Of a stretch of DNA of 64,000 nt, positions 12,430-24,600 are shown piece after piece. Position 1 is the first letter of the stretch; each line of letters begins with the position of its first letter. This stretch comes from Gaeumannomyces sp. JS-464 (Eukaryota; Ascomycota; Sordariomycetes; Magnaporthales; Magnaporthaceae): the NCBI GenBank assembly GCA_002197995.1, contig NGZR01000003.1, positions 3,410,001-3,474,000 of the forward strand. The letters are read 5' to 3'. Both the position numbers and the translations under genes were made by a program. The notes under the pieces are model-generated. The model saw only the letters and a program-made list of their open reading frames with translations. It was not told the origin of the DNA and did no database searches.

Positions 12430-15400
12430 CTAGAACTGATGGTGGAACTGGGTGTCCATGCCCGTCGACTCGAGGAAGCTGCCGAACCAGAGAGGCTCGG
12501 CGACGCCGAAAGAGCGCATGCTGGAGGCGAGGTTGCCGAACCCGTCGCCGTCGAGGGCGGCCGAGGCGCCGTCGATATTATACACGGCGTCGCCGCTGCC
12601 GAACAGGGTCAAGCCGCCGCCGTAGGTCAGGTCCATGGCCTGCACGACCCCGTCTCCAAAGTTTCCCGGGTCTATGCCGGCGGAGCCCATCCACTGCTGC
12701 TGCTGCTGCTGCGGCTGCAACTGCGGTTGCCGTGTCTGATCGCGGGCCTGATGCTGGGGGAACGCGCCGCCGCTTTCTCTCTCTGCTCTCCCTCCTCCTC
12801 TGTCGGCGACCGCGTCTGCTGCGTCGGGGTCGTACATAAAAGGTTGCGGCACCGACGGGTTCGTCACCCAGGTTGGCGCGCCGCCACCTGAAAAACGGCC
12901 CGCCGTCGACCCGGGCACGGTCACGCCCCTGGCGTCGTTTGCGGCGAGCTCAGAGAGGACCTGAAGTGGTGTGTTTGCGATGAAGCTCGGCTGTGACTGT
13001 TGCGTTTGTTGCTGTTGCTCATGACCAGCCGGTCCGACATCGTGCGGGCGACTCAGTGGAGTATAGGTGGTGGCGTTGTTGGTCGTGGTGTTTGGAGGGC
13101 CTCCTTGGTGGCCACTTTGAGTAGGAGGAGGCGCTCGCGGAGCATGATCCCGCTCATCACAAGGCGTCCCCGCCGTCGCGCCCACGCCGCTGCCCCTGCT
13201 ATCCTCTTCAGCACCTCCAGCCGAGCGTGCGTTGGCGGCCCGTCCCTGCTTCTGAAACCAGGAGCGCAGCATGGACAGGACGAGGTGGAACTTTGCGGCG
13301 GGCCGGGAGCGGTCGCCCTCGCCGGCGAGGCGGAATTTCTCGAGCAGGCTTCCCAGGTGCTGCTCGACCTTGACATCCTCGCGGTCGATAACGCGCCCCA
13401 TCTCCGAGCCCGGACGAGCGGCGGCAAAATGCATCTTGATGAGCACCACGGTCGCGTAAGCAACCCTCACGAAATTGAAGACCGGGAGACACCGCACCTC
13501 CTCGGGTGACATGCCCAGGAACGTGTCGAATATGCCGTCGATGGCCACGATGCAGGCCGAGAGCGCCTGAACATGGGCCGGTGTCAGGGGCGCGGCACTG
13601 TTATTGTTGTTAGTGTTACTGCTGCTACTGCCATCGGTATTGCCGTTGATGTCGCCGCTACCACCACCATCTCGTGGAGCGGGATTGACTTCGCTCTTGG
13701 TATTGCTAGATTGGTTGCGAGCCTGACTGCCCCCATCGTCGTTGGCGCTCCCACCGACATAACCACCGGCACCAGGACCCATGCCCGGCCGTATGTCCTC
13801 GATGCCATCCTCGTTGCGCAGAGCGATCTCGTGCATGTAGAGGCTGAGCACGTGGAACCCCAGCTTAAGGGAAGGTCGCATCTGTGCAGGCGGCACGGCA
13901 GCGCGGTAGCGCTCAATATCCCGTTCGAACCCCCTGATAGCGTGGCGCGTGCGCGGGTCGTTCAAGTCGATGGCAGCGGTCGGGTCCTCCATATTGAACT
14001 GGATGCCGACCTCCTCGGAGAGGCGGTGCGTCCAGACGAGATGGCAGAAGTAGGCGTCGGTGGGGGCGGCATCGGGAGACGACTGGAGCACCTCGAGGCA
14101 CTCGGTCATGAAGGGCGTCCACCGGATCAGGTTCGGTCGGTGCAGCGTCATGGAGGTGTTGGAAGCCAGGAAGTAGCACGTCAGCCAGGTCCGCCGCGAT
14201 TCGATGCTGCACGGGTCGGGAGGCAGCGCCTTGCGCGGGCAACCTGGGCCTGGAGGTAGCGACGGTCCATTCGGTGGGCCTCCGGGCCCGCGCGGCGGGC
14301 CGTGGAACGGGTAGTTCTGGTGGATATTCCACGGCATCAGCCGGCCTTTTGGGGGTGCGCCGGCGCGCCTGCGGGACCCCAGGCCAATATCGATGGCCAG
14401 GACGGCGGCCATGTGGATCATCTGGTAGAACTTAAGCTCCTCGAAGTGCTCGGGCGGCCAATACCAGAAAACAGCAACATGAAGAGCCTGCACGACCTCG
14501 ATGCTCTTCTCGCCGAGGATGACGAGCTTCTCGGCCAGGACCTGCATGAGCTCCTTGACCAGGATGCGCTGCAGCTGCGGAGTCTCGGATGATGCCGCCG
14601 CCATGATGGCTAGGAATAAAAGCGGCCGGTCGCGCCGAACGTGGGACCAGGTCATGTCTGGCGGGAAGACGACTCCTGGCAAGTGCGGGCACATCTGGTC
14701 CGTGTAGCGCGCCCAGAGCCTGCCCGCCAGCGCAGCCGGCACCAGGTCGCGGGCTACCACGTCCTCGTAGTCTGGTCCCATAATCTGGTCGGGAGGCCAG
14801 CGGGATGCGAGTGCCGCCGACGCAGGGCCTTCATCGTCAACAACAGCAGCAGCGAATTTGCGCTTGTGGCCTGTCGCCGTCGCCGTCGTCGACCCAGATG
14901 TGCGGGCAGCGACACCGGCAGGACAGCTGGCCCCGTTTATCGACGGTGCTCCTGAGCCATCGTCATGAACGGCTACCTTCTCTAGAACCAGCCCATACGC
15001 ATTAACGCGCGTGGGGGTCCCCGGCGTAGCGTTTATCGGGCAACCGTTTAGAACCGGCCTCCAGTCGCTAGTAGAGGCCGGCTGGCTGGAAGGTTCGACA
15101 CTGGACGTGACCGGTGCCGCGGCTGCTGCTGCGGCCGGCGAAGACGATGACGCAGGGATCGACGCAGGGGTAAGGCCAGCACCGGAGGCGACGGCGCTCC
15201 GGCTCCTCCCAGCCTGTGAGGCGGCGTTGGGGCTGTTGTAGGCCACACCGGGCTCTGTGGAAGAGTCTGAGACTCGGTCATCGGTGCCTTCTACCCCGGC
15301 GGCCGGGGCCGAAGACAGCGACGGCGGGTTGGGCAGCAGCGGCGGCAGCACGACGTGGTCGTCGCCGGCGGGCCTCCTGGCGGCGTGGAGGCTCGCCGTG

Positions 15401-15886
15401 AGCGCGTCGATCTTCTTCTCGAGCTCCGTGACGCGGCTGTCGGTTTTCTTTTGGCGCTTGCGGGTCGGCTGGGTCACGACGCAGCTGCGGCCGGCCTTTG
15501 CGCAGCGCCGGCACGAGCCCTCCGGGTCGGCCGGGTCGGGGTCGCACCGCACCTTGAGCCCTCGGCACGACTCGCGGCAGGGGGCTTCTTGGCGTCGCCG
15601 GCTGGGTCGGGCTCGCCTGCTGCTGATGCCGCGGCTGGCGGGTGGGCGGCATGGTGTTGGTACTGCGCGTCGTGGGAAGAGCGCGATGCCGCATCCCTGG
15701 CCGAGAAGCCGTCGCCGCGCAAATCCGTGGCGGGTGGTGGTAGCGACGGTCTGTCGGGCGCAGGGGGAAGGGATCCCCGGCAGCAGCAGGCGTGGGCGTC
15801 ACGGTGGATCGAGACGAGGCGCTGCTGGCGGGGCTCTCGCCGCCACTGGCGGGCGACGAGCCGCTCAGGCTCGGCCGGCCCGTCAT
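12430..15886 (-). CDS. Zn(II)2Cys6 transcription factor with fungal-type regulatory domain
   Basis: Nuclear DNA-binding regulator of about 1,150 residues. A disordered Ser/Pro N-terminus (MTGRPSLSGSSPASGG) leads to a binuclear zinc cluster near residue 105 (CRESCRGLKVRC, then CRRCAKAGRSCVV), a basic linker RKRQKKTDSRV and a short coiled coil VTELEKKIDALTASL. The middle region contains the fungal transcription-factor core, with PLLFLAIMAAASSETPQLQR and WPPEHFEELKFYQMIHMAAV. The C-terminal third is rich in Gln, Gly and Asn and could activate transcription. The last 1,037 codons are one open frame. The first part needs two single-base frame changes, at GGGGG 15763-15767 and GGGGG 15580-15584, the second just before the zinc cluster. 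The first cysteine pair reads C-X3-C instead of C-X2-C. Start ATG 15886 precedes the first recognisable coding stretch. Target genes unknown. Confidence 0.8.
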
Positions 15887-17468
15887 CCCATATGTCACGG
15901 GTGCGGCCTGACTCGCTACAGGTAGGCAAAGAGAACAACCAAAGAGGACAGAGACAATGAAAGAATAAAGAAATATCAGCAAATCAAAAAACAGCCGGAA
16001 CCGGGGCTGGTCGGCTCGGGCGTATGCCTGCTGCCGGCGCTTCTCAAGCGCGGAAATCCCATCAAGCCGGAACCCGGGGGTTGGAAGCGGCCGAGGTGCC
16101 AGCCTGCACGAAGAGGTGGGTGGCGTGACTTGACGTGCGTTGCAGATGCTGCTGACCAGGCAGGCGGCTCATGAGGCTGAACGAGGGGGTCATCCTCCAT
16201 CTTCCCTTCTTTATGTGGGGCAGGCAGGAACACATCCCGGCGCCTTGGCTCGGAATGCTTGATCCGGCCTAGGCCGCAGGGCCGTGGTTCGCCAAGGGCA
16301 GGTGCTCTGGACGTCCGCTGGGGAATTTGGCCACCAGGGCGGAAGGAGCGGGCGGCAAATCAGATTCAGTGCTCAAAATCTAATTCCTGTCGCTGTCGCT
16401 GGGGCATCTACACACACACATCCCATCCGATCTGATCTCCATTGTTTCATTTGAACTCCCCTGAACCCCCATGCCGCCGGGTGCCAATCAACCTCAGGCT
16501 CGATCGCCGCCTTTTACCCCGAAGCACCAACACCGTTCCAAGAGCGATTCGGTTCAGAATATGCCTGGTTGGCTTCCCGGGCTGGCCTTGCCATTCAGTG
16601 TAGGCTGCGTTGACAGCATCACGTACATGTCATGTGATTCTAGAGTTCAGATTCACACACGGCAGATGTTACTCTCTGGGGGCATGCCCATCCTTCAAGA
16701 ACGAGCTTATCCTCCTAAAGCTTTCGCAAGAATGAAGGAGCCAGTATAAAGAGTAAGTTTTGACAGGTGCTCGGTGAGGTGAGCCCTGCATCAACGACCG
16801 TTCCGCTTGCTCGTCTGTTTCGCCCGAGTCCTTGCGAGCACGATCCCTGGTCCCAAATGCGGGACAATGAAGAAAACCATGCCGCGGCCTCGATACATCC
16901 TCCATCCTCCAACCGGGGCTATCTTCCCAGCGTCGGCCATTCCAGGGTACAGCAACTCCTCATTGCCAGACATTGAGGCTAAAATAGATGTGAACATGGC
17001 AGCAAAATGGTAATGATGCTAATACACTGGGGCGAAGATAGGGTAGAAAAGTAAGTTCCAAGCAACAAGAGAGACGAGTAACGAAACATGAGGCTTTCAA
17101 GAGGTATGCGAGACAAACGTAAAGTATATATGACATTCGCAGCTAAGACATGAGTGCGCCGAGGCAACAAGTGTTGAAACTGGTGGGTTATGGTATCTTG
17201 AAACCCTACCCGAAACAAAAAAAAAAAAATAAAAAATAAAAAAGTGATAAAATAACCGAGAAAAAGGAATAATAAAAGGGGAATAAGACGGATTCAGATA
17301 ATTTGAAGATACCTAGCAACATGGAATCGAATATGCTAGTCAAAAAAAAACGCCTCATCGCCGGTAAATAATTTTGATCATGTCGGAGGCGATTTATAGG
17401 AGACACATCGGACATCTGCTCATCTAAAACTGCACAGTTGCAGCCAGGGAACCTTTCCCAGACGTTGT
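15887..17468. other. Intergenic region
   Basis: Upstream flank of the regulator starting at 15886 and 3' flank of the RhoGAP gene ending at 17469. A/T-rich runs at 17218-17250 may belong to the latter's terminator side. No gene recognised. Confidence 0.6.
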
Positions 17469-20400
17469 TTAGAAGTGTGTCTCCTCCCTAAGCCGACTCC
17501 TGGACCCCTGAGAGGTCATGCCGCCGCCCATCATGAAGACGGCGCTCTCCCGGCGGCTCTTGCTACTACCACTGCTGTTCGCGAATGGGCCCTCGTACGC
17601 GGCCGCGCCCCCTGTTCGTAAATCGGGCGGTCGTACTGCGGATTAGGTGCACGGGGCCCTGTCGGCGTGTGCAGCTGCGTCACGTCGAATCCGCTGGATG
17701 GCACAAACACGCCACCCTCGTATGCCGGTCTCAGCGCCATGGGCACACCTCCAGTTTGCATGTTCTGTTGTGCTAGGTACGCCGGTTCGTAGCTAACCTG
17801 CCGCTGTTGTTGTACCGGCGGCGGCGTCCCCCGTTCCGCGCCTGACTGTACTGGCCCACGGGCGGAGGTGTTGGTGTGTTGCGCTGTTGACGCTCAGACT
17901 CGACGAGACGATTTCGGTGGGGCGACCCGCTCGTACCCGATGTGGACGGCCGTGCCAGCTGGTCCAACGATGCCAAGGATGGCCGCCGTGTGGCCGCTGC
18001 TGGACGCATGTTTATGCTCCTGTCACTCGATCCGTCGTCGTTGTGCTGCTGCTGCTGGCGGCGCGGTTGCTGTAGTTCCTGCTGGGCCGAGTTGGACAAC
18101 GGCAGCTCATACTGCTCGGCGTCGATGCCGAAGATTCCCTCGTAGTTCTGCAGGAACATGGCGAAGACGGGGGCTGGAATATTGAGCGTGGGCGAGAACA
18201 CGATGCCGACGTTGCGGACCGTCATCTTGTTCTGACCGGCGTTGTTGATAATCTTGATGAGGAACGCGATCAGGTACTTGAGCAGTGTCGCGTTGGCCTG
18301 CGGCAGTCGCTCCACCAGCTCGCCGAGCGCCGCAATCTTGGCCGCCGAGTTGGGCATCTCCGTCACCGAGAGGAAGTGCATGTGCAGGTCACGCGTCAGG
18401 ATCGTCGTTGGCAGCTCGCGCAGATACAGCTTGAGAAGCGACGCAACTGCGTGAATGTCGTGGTAGTTGGAGTCGGCCACCAAGTTCACGTCGCTCTCGT
18501 TGTTGAAACGCTCGCGCAGCTGCTTGATCACCACGTTCGAGCCGCTGAGCCGGAAGATGCCCTCCTCCGCGATGGCGTTCTTAGACTCGAGGTACTGTAT
18601 GCACCGGTACACGACCGCTGGGAGCGGAACCTTGACGTCGAAAGGCGCGTTGTACCGGACCGCCTCGCCCAGCGGCGCACCAAAGACCTGCCTGATCGGG
18701 CCCGAGTAACCGTTCGGCCCACCGCTGCCAGGCACATTGTTCGAGTCTCCCCCAAACAGAGAGTCGTTGCCGTCGCTAGACGTCCTCGCCTTAGAGAACC
18801 CAAAGAAGCTTCGCTTCCGAGCCTTCTTTTCTTCCAGCGCCGTGATCCCAGGGGTCTTGGCACCCCAGCTAGCAGAGTCCGCGATAGGCTGGGGGTCGCG
18901 CGGTCCCGAGATGGCATAGGCCGACTGCGAGCTCATCCCCATGGGCGTCGGCAGACAGGCTTCATAGTCACTGGCGCTGGCTTTCCTCGGGGGTGGACCC
19001 CCCTGCTGCGGGGCCTCCCCTTGCTGTGTCGTGTCGTAGCTGACACCAATCAGCGACTCGCCCTCTGCTTGCTGCTGTTGCTGTTGCGCCTGGCGGCTAG
19101 ACGACTTCTTCTTCTTCGAACTCGACGACGAGCTAGCGGATGCGCCCTGGCTCTGGCTCGACTCCTTCTTGGGCACCTCCTCGTCGTCCGGGTCGCGGTA
19201 ATCGATCCAACGCAGCAACGCATCCACCCAAAGGTCACGCTCCTTGTCACTCTCGGCGCAGAGCACATGCTTGGTCATAGCAGACGGGTCCTTCTTCTTC
19301 GGCTCCAGAATCAGGAAAGCGTGACGGTACTGGTTATCGATTTCATCGCTTCCACCTCCGGACCGAGCGGGCGAGGCGTTGTCGCTGCTCTGCGACTGCT
19401 TTCCGATCTGCGCGTTCTGTAGCTTGATGGTGCCAAGATGGGCGCCGCCGGGCGTCTCGTAATATCTCAACTGCGGGCCCTCGAGAACGAAGAACCGTGC
19501 CTTCCACCCGCCAAAGTTCTTGCCGCGCTTTGTCAGATACCCGTTCCGGAACGGGCGTCCCCCGGGACCGGTCTTGGGCTGCCTAGAGCTATCCGTGATA
19601 ACCTCAACCGCACCCGTCTCATCCGCGTTGGGGGGTAGCGTGTTGGTCGAAAGATATTTGCACAACTCTACAGCAGTGGCCGTGTCCAGCGGGGTGTTGA
19701 GCAGATCGTCGAGGTACTGGTCGAGTGCTAGACGCCGGGCATCCAGCTTGGCAGGAGCGTGTCCACTAAACAGTGACCTGTCAGGCGTTTTAGCCGTGAA
19801 GGCGGGGCATTGCTTCAGCCGCTGGTCCAACTTGGCAAGTGACAGCGAGTCCTTCTCTACCCTCCAGAGCTCTTGACCGTCGGCCCGGGAGAAAATGGCC
19901 AGCGTGAAGACTGGGTCCTCCTCCAACTGAGTGAGTGACAGCAAACTAGCCCGCGAGGGCTTCATCCGCGAGGACGCAACCTTGATATCAACCGAAGGCA
20001 GCGCATTGGGTGGGATTAGAAGATCCGGATACTCATCCGTGACAAATCCGGTGTACTCCTTTGGCCGGTCGACCGGGCTATCGCGAGACATCTTTGTCGG
20101 GCTTGATGACGACGAGGCTCCGCTCAAGGCATCCATGGCCTTCTTGACCAGATTCAACGGTTTGGGTTTGGTTTCCGAGCCGTCGCCGGTCGGCGGCGTG
20201 GATTGTGGCGAGTTTGGTAGGGGGATCTGCTGTCGCGGCGCACGAGACGAGAAGTTCGATGCCGAGAAAGCGGCTTGGCCTCGTGGTGAAAGCGGCGGCG
20301 AAGCATAGGTCTGAATGGGGTTACCGAAAGGACGGGGACTTGCGGGCAGACCGGAATTAATTCTTGGGCGGCACAACCAAGACGGATTCGACCTCGCGGT

Positions 20401-21691
20401 CGCCACCGTTCAATACACCCGCCAGCGAGGCGGGCTCTGCGTGTATGCCGGCTGGGAAACTGCGTGGGCTTGCCGGCATGTTTGACGATGACATGTCTGG
20501 CTCTGTAGACATCGGCGTGCTCTTTGAGCTGCTGCTCTTCCTGCTCTTCTTAGAGAGGCTTCGAATCTCGGCCTCCTTCTGAGCGATTATCTCCCTTTCT
20601 TTGTCATCCTCCTGGCGTGTTCTGCGCCGCCCTCTCTTCTCTGCGTCATCATCCACACCAAGCAGGCCGTCCAGATCCGAGTCCCCAGATTCCTCCCTCC
20701 CGGGAGTTTTCGGCGATTGCAGCTGCAAAGGCGCGGGAGGAGGCCTGCGTGGAGGGCGGGCGGGCGCGGGAACTGGCTGAGGCCATCCTCCACTGTCTCC
20801 GCGGGAACTGGTGGCCTAGGTGGCGGTCCACGCGGTGGCTCGCTTGGAGGGCTTCGTGATGGGGGTAGGGCGAGGTTAATGGGCAGATCTGATAGCTCGT
20901 CGGCCTCCTTCTGGACTAGGTCGGCATCGTGTTCTTCTTGATCCACGTTGAACTGGTCCAGCGCGTGCTCCTCGGGCTTCGGCATCGAGTGCATTGGGTC
21001 GAGCATCTCTCCAACGGCCGACGGGATGCCGCCCATTGGCTGGTCTGCGGGAGGAGTGATTGGGTACGGGGCAAGTGCGACTTCTATGGGTGAATGTTTG
21101 ATGCTATCAGAGTCGAGCGTAGGGGAGACGGGCACGGTAAGTTTCGGCGGCATTTCGGGACCCCCGATGGATGAGATGTGTTTTCTGGGGCACCAGCTCC
21201 TCTCATCTGTTGTGGCGGAACGGGAGGCAGTGGAGGGACCTGAGGCGTGCCCACGACCTCCTTGAGCTTCTTGCGGTACTTTTCCTTGTCCTTAAGGGAC
21301 CGTTCCAGGTCCTTGTTCAGGCCCAAGATCATGGCTCTTTGCTTGTCCACTAGCCTCCATAGTTGTGCGTTTTGTTGTGCCTGCGAGTTCTTCTCCTTGA
21401 GGAGGTACTGTATGACGGCCTCGGCGCTCCCGGCAGCCTTGATTAGGTTGGCAATGTCGGCGGGACTCGAGCTGTCGGCAGCGTTTTTGAGTGAACTGGA
21501 GCTCGATGACATGGCAGAGATGGCCGAGTCGATGGACGAGTTCCTGGGGGCGCCCTTGGCCGCTTCCACGCGGGCTCGCCATGGTGATGGACGGCCGGAG
21601 GGCTGAGCCTTCTGAGGGCTTCGAGGCTATGACAGGGTCCGAGGCACTCCTGCTGTCATCCGGAACGCGGGTTGGGGATTGGGCGATCGAA
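17469..21691 (-). CDS. BEM3: Bem3-type Rho GTPase-activating protein (coiled coil-PX-PH-RhoGAP)
   Basis: GTPase-activating protein, in yeast acting on Cdc42 at sites of polar growth. About 1,400 residues. In order: Ser-rich N-terminus with a coiled coil (AVIQYLLKEKNSQAQQNAQL to LERSLKDKEKYRKKLKE); a proline-rich linker; a PX domain (VFTLAIFSRADGQELWRVEK); a PH domain (FRNGYLTKRGKNFGGWKARF, ending ERDLWVDALLRWI); a Ser/Lys/Gln-rich linker; and a RhoGAP domain with the arginine-finger region EEGIFRLSGSNVVIKQLRER plus VASLLKLYLRELP and NVGIVFSPTL. The tail ends SRSRLREETHF at stop 17469. Conserved text continues only through about six single-base frame changes, near 17608-17612, 17845, 20357, 20775, 21161-21165 and 21568. 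Two lie in five-base C runs on the plus strand. The N-terminus is uncertain: 21691 follows a possible acceptor, and an upstream exon may lie within 21750-22060. Phosphoinositide binding by PX and PH is family knowledge. Confidence 0.85.
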
Positions 21692-24600
21692 CTGGTCCAG
21701 AGAATCAAGATACATGTCAGCCCATACCACAGAAACCATGAGCGATACCGTCAGGGGCCGCTGCTGCAAGGCGGCAGGCGGGCAAGCCTGGCCGGTCCTT
21801 GTGACACAAGTGACGCACCCAAAGCTTGTCTCGGACGCGGAAGGACTAGTTCTGCCGCTCTGGAAGTAAGGTGGCTTTCTCGAGTGCGTGGTGTCGGCGA
21901 CCAGGGGCCGTCGTGGGCGCTGGCGTCGGCAGTCTGGGAGACGGCAGCCGGGAAGCCGTGAACCGGAGAGGGAAAGTCGGAGGTCGTCGGACTAGGGCTC
22001 ACGCTCGCGGCATTGGAGACGAAAGTGGTGGTCTGCAGCGGGCTCGGGGCCAGCCTTCCAAGCGATCTGGGCAGTGGTGTTTTTTTGCGGCGAGGCAAGA
22101 GACAGTGGTGTGGGTTAGCACTTCGTGTTCGGACTCTTGTTGCAGAGAGCGTCGTCGTCGCGTGCGTCTGGCGCGTGCCCGGCGGGAGGTCGCACAGCAG
22201 GTGCTGTTGTTGCGGGGGATTGGGAACTGAAGAAGCTCGCTCCTTTGTTCTCTCTCCAAGTGTGTGGTGTGGCAGACAGACGCCTGAGTCGAGCACCGCT
22301 TGGCACAGCAGCGTGGTGGGTGATGCCCTTGCCCACTTCACTGAGTGGTATGTATAGGGATGGTAGGGAATGTATTAAAGCAGACGATTGGAGGACGAGG
22401 AGAGGAAGCAGAGGATGGCCAGAGCAAAAGTAAGAGAAGCAGGCCGTATCCACAGACGGGCAGGTAAACTGGGGAACAACATCAAGCACAACATGGAGTC
22501 CTGTGGGGCCTGTATTTTAGGGGTGCACAGGGGCAGGGAAGGCGTGCTGCCACTGCTGTTGCTGGTGGATTGAGACCAACGCGGTCGCCGTTTTGGTCCT
22601 CCTCTTGCTGCACCTCCTCCTTTTGTCTAGCCTTTTGATTTTGTATATGTTTTTCTTCTGGGGTCGTTTGTTTTGTGTTTTATTTTGGCTTTCCTTACCG
22701 AGCAGAGAATGATGTCGACGCGTGCGACGGTGATAACGGGCTGCTGGGGCAGGAGCCAGCAGCACTATGGGTGAGCAACGAGCCGGAGGTCAAAGTCGGC
22801 AGTGGCCGTGAGGGTATGCAGACCAGGCCGGCGGCGCCGGCGTTCGCGCTGCTCGGCGTGTGCCTGCTGGGGCTGCTCGGCTGGGCGATCGCGGACGGCG
22901 AGGGCGAGGATGAGTAAAGCAACTGGGTATCCGACGAGCCGTCGCCATCACTCTGGCGCGCAAGCTGCGACATGGTCCTCTATGCGAGTCGGGATGGACG
23001 CCCCTTGGCGACCGATGGGGTGGACGAGGGTGGGTGGTCGGGGGTCAGAGCTTAACGCAGGACCTTCCCTCTTATGGGAGGGTTTCGAGAAGGCTGGATG
23101 ACCCTGATTGACGTCGCATATAATAGCAACAATCTCACCCGCAGCCTCTGCTGTTTTTCTCGCGCGTCGTTGCTCGCCCGTCTAGCCCACGCTGTTGCGC
23201 CAGCAGCGGCTGCAACAGCCAGCACAGAACAGCGCGCGGTGCAGTGTACCTGGCTTCGGCAGGCGGCCAGCCGCGAGCGCATTGGGTCGGGACTGGGAGA
23301 GGGGTTCGGGTGTGCTGCAAATGGTACACACACAGTTTATGCCCTTATTTCCCGACACAGTCGGCAAACGGTACGGCAGGAGTCGAGATCAAGGGGAGGC
23401 TTGGAAACAAGCGTGAGCAGGCGTGGGTAGCAATGCAGTTTGCATGTCCAGACCCAGGAGAAGCTTGCCACCCCAATCATGCTCCGGTATTAGCTTTGGC
23501 GCAGCCTTCGTGCACAGGTAGGTACCCGCATAGCCGCACGGCAGAAACACCAGCACGCCCAGCCGCACCAGGCACAGATTTAGATGCTGGAACGCCCGCC
23601 TGGCGGCTCTGGAATGTGCCGGGCCGGCCTATATCGCACCTCTAGACCGTTGCTGGCCGACTTTTCTGAACACTGATTCTGGGTCCAGATCAATTCTCTC
23701 GTGCTTACCGCGCGCCCTCCCTCAGCGCTACTGCCGCTGTCAATGTAAATTGCATTCGAGTCGCGTCCCCATCTTGCATGCACCGTCCTCGGCCGCCAAT
23801 GACAGACCGGGAAGACAACGAGCACGCACTTTGTTGTGCTCAGGCCCACTACGAGAGGCCCCATCAGTTGCCGTTGGATTTCTTCAGGGAGTCCCCCGCC
23901 TTAGGCGGCCTACACCTGCAGCACTGGTCCACAGGAAAAGCGGAGCGGACTGCCCGAGGATTGGGTGCATCAAAGACATCAACATGAACACCGACATCAA
24001 ATTGGCCTCTAGGCCGAGACCCTCTTCAGCGAGCCCCAGCGTTACAGTGGAGACGGACAGGCCTTCGGAAACCATTCAACCGACCAAGATAGGCGCCTCC
24101 CTTCTGTTTGTCTGAATTTTTTGTCACCACATCCATGGTGTACGTACCAGTCTGCTGTTGCGCTTTTACGTGTGCTGTGTGGTCGAGACTCGGTGCCGAA
24201 AATGAATTCGACCTGGCCCAGACGGCACACAGACTGTTTGTTTGGCTGTCTACGTGGGACCTACCAGCGAGCTCGTTTCCCGCAGAATCTACGCAGCTCA
24301 TACATACAGCAAATACAGCGTGCCTTAGCTTCACAGGAAATGCTTGGCGCCGCAGGTGTGCTGGCAGGGACAAAACAAAATGCATGGCTTTGATAGGACC
24401 GATAGGGTCTGTTAGCACCTACGGCCTAGGTGCAGTGCTTCCGCGCTGGGGCAATCCCCGTCGAATCTTACGGGACATTGTGGTGGACAGGGATGCGTCT
24501 ACCCGTGGCGGGGTCCATTCCAATCAGCGCCCCCAGGTTTCAGAAGCCTGCCGAGAAGCTTAGGATCTCTCTTGTGCCCCGGCTCGCTTTCTCGTCGCTC

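Noticed and set aside
13573..14259. 228-codon open frame on the plus strand
   Set aside because: Antisense shadow of the regulator at 12430-15886, whose codons are clearly the conserved ones.
18376..19422. 348-codon open frame on the plus strand
   Set aside because: Antisense shadow of the PX/PH/RhoGAP coding strand.
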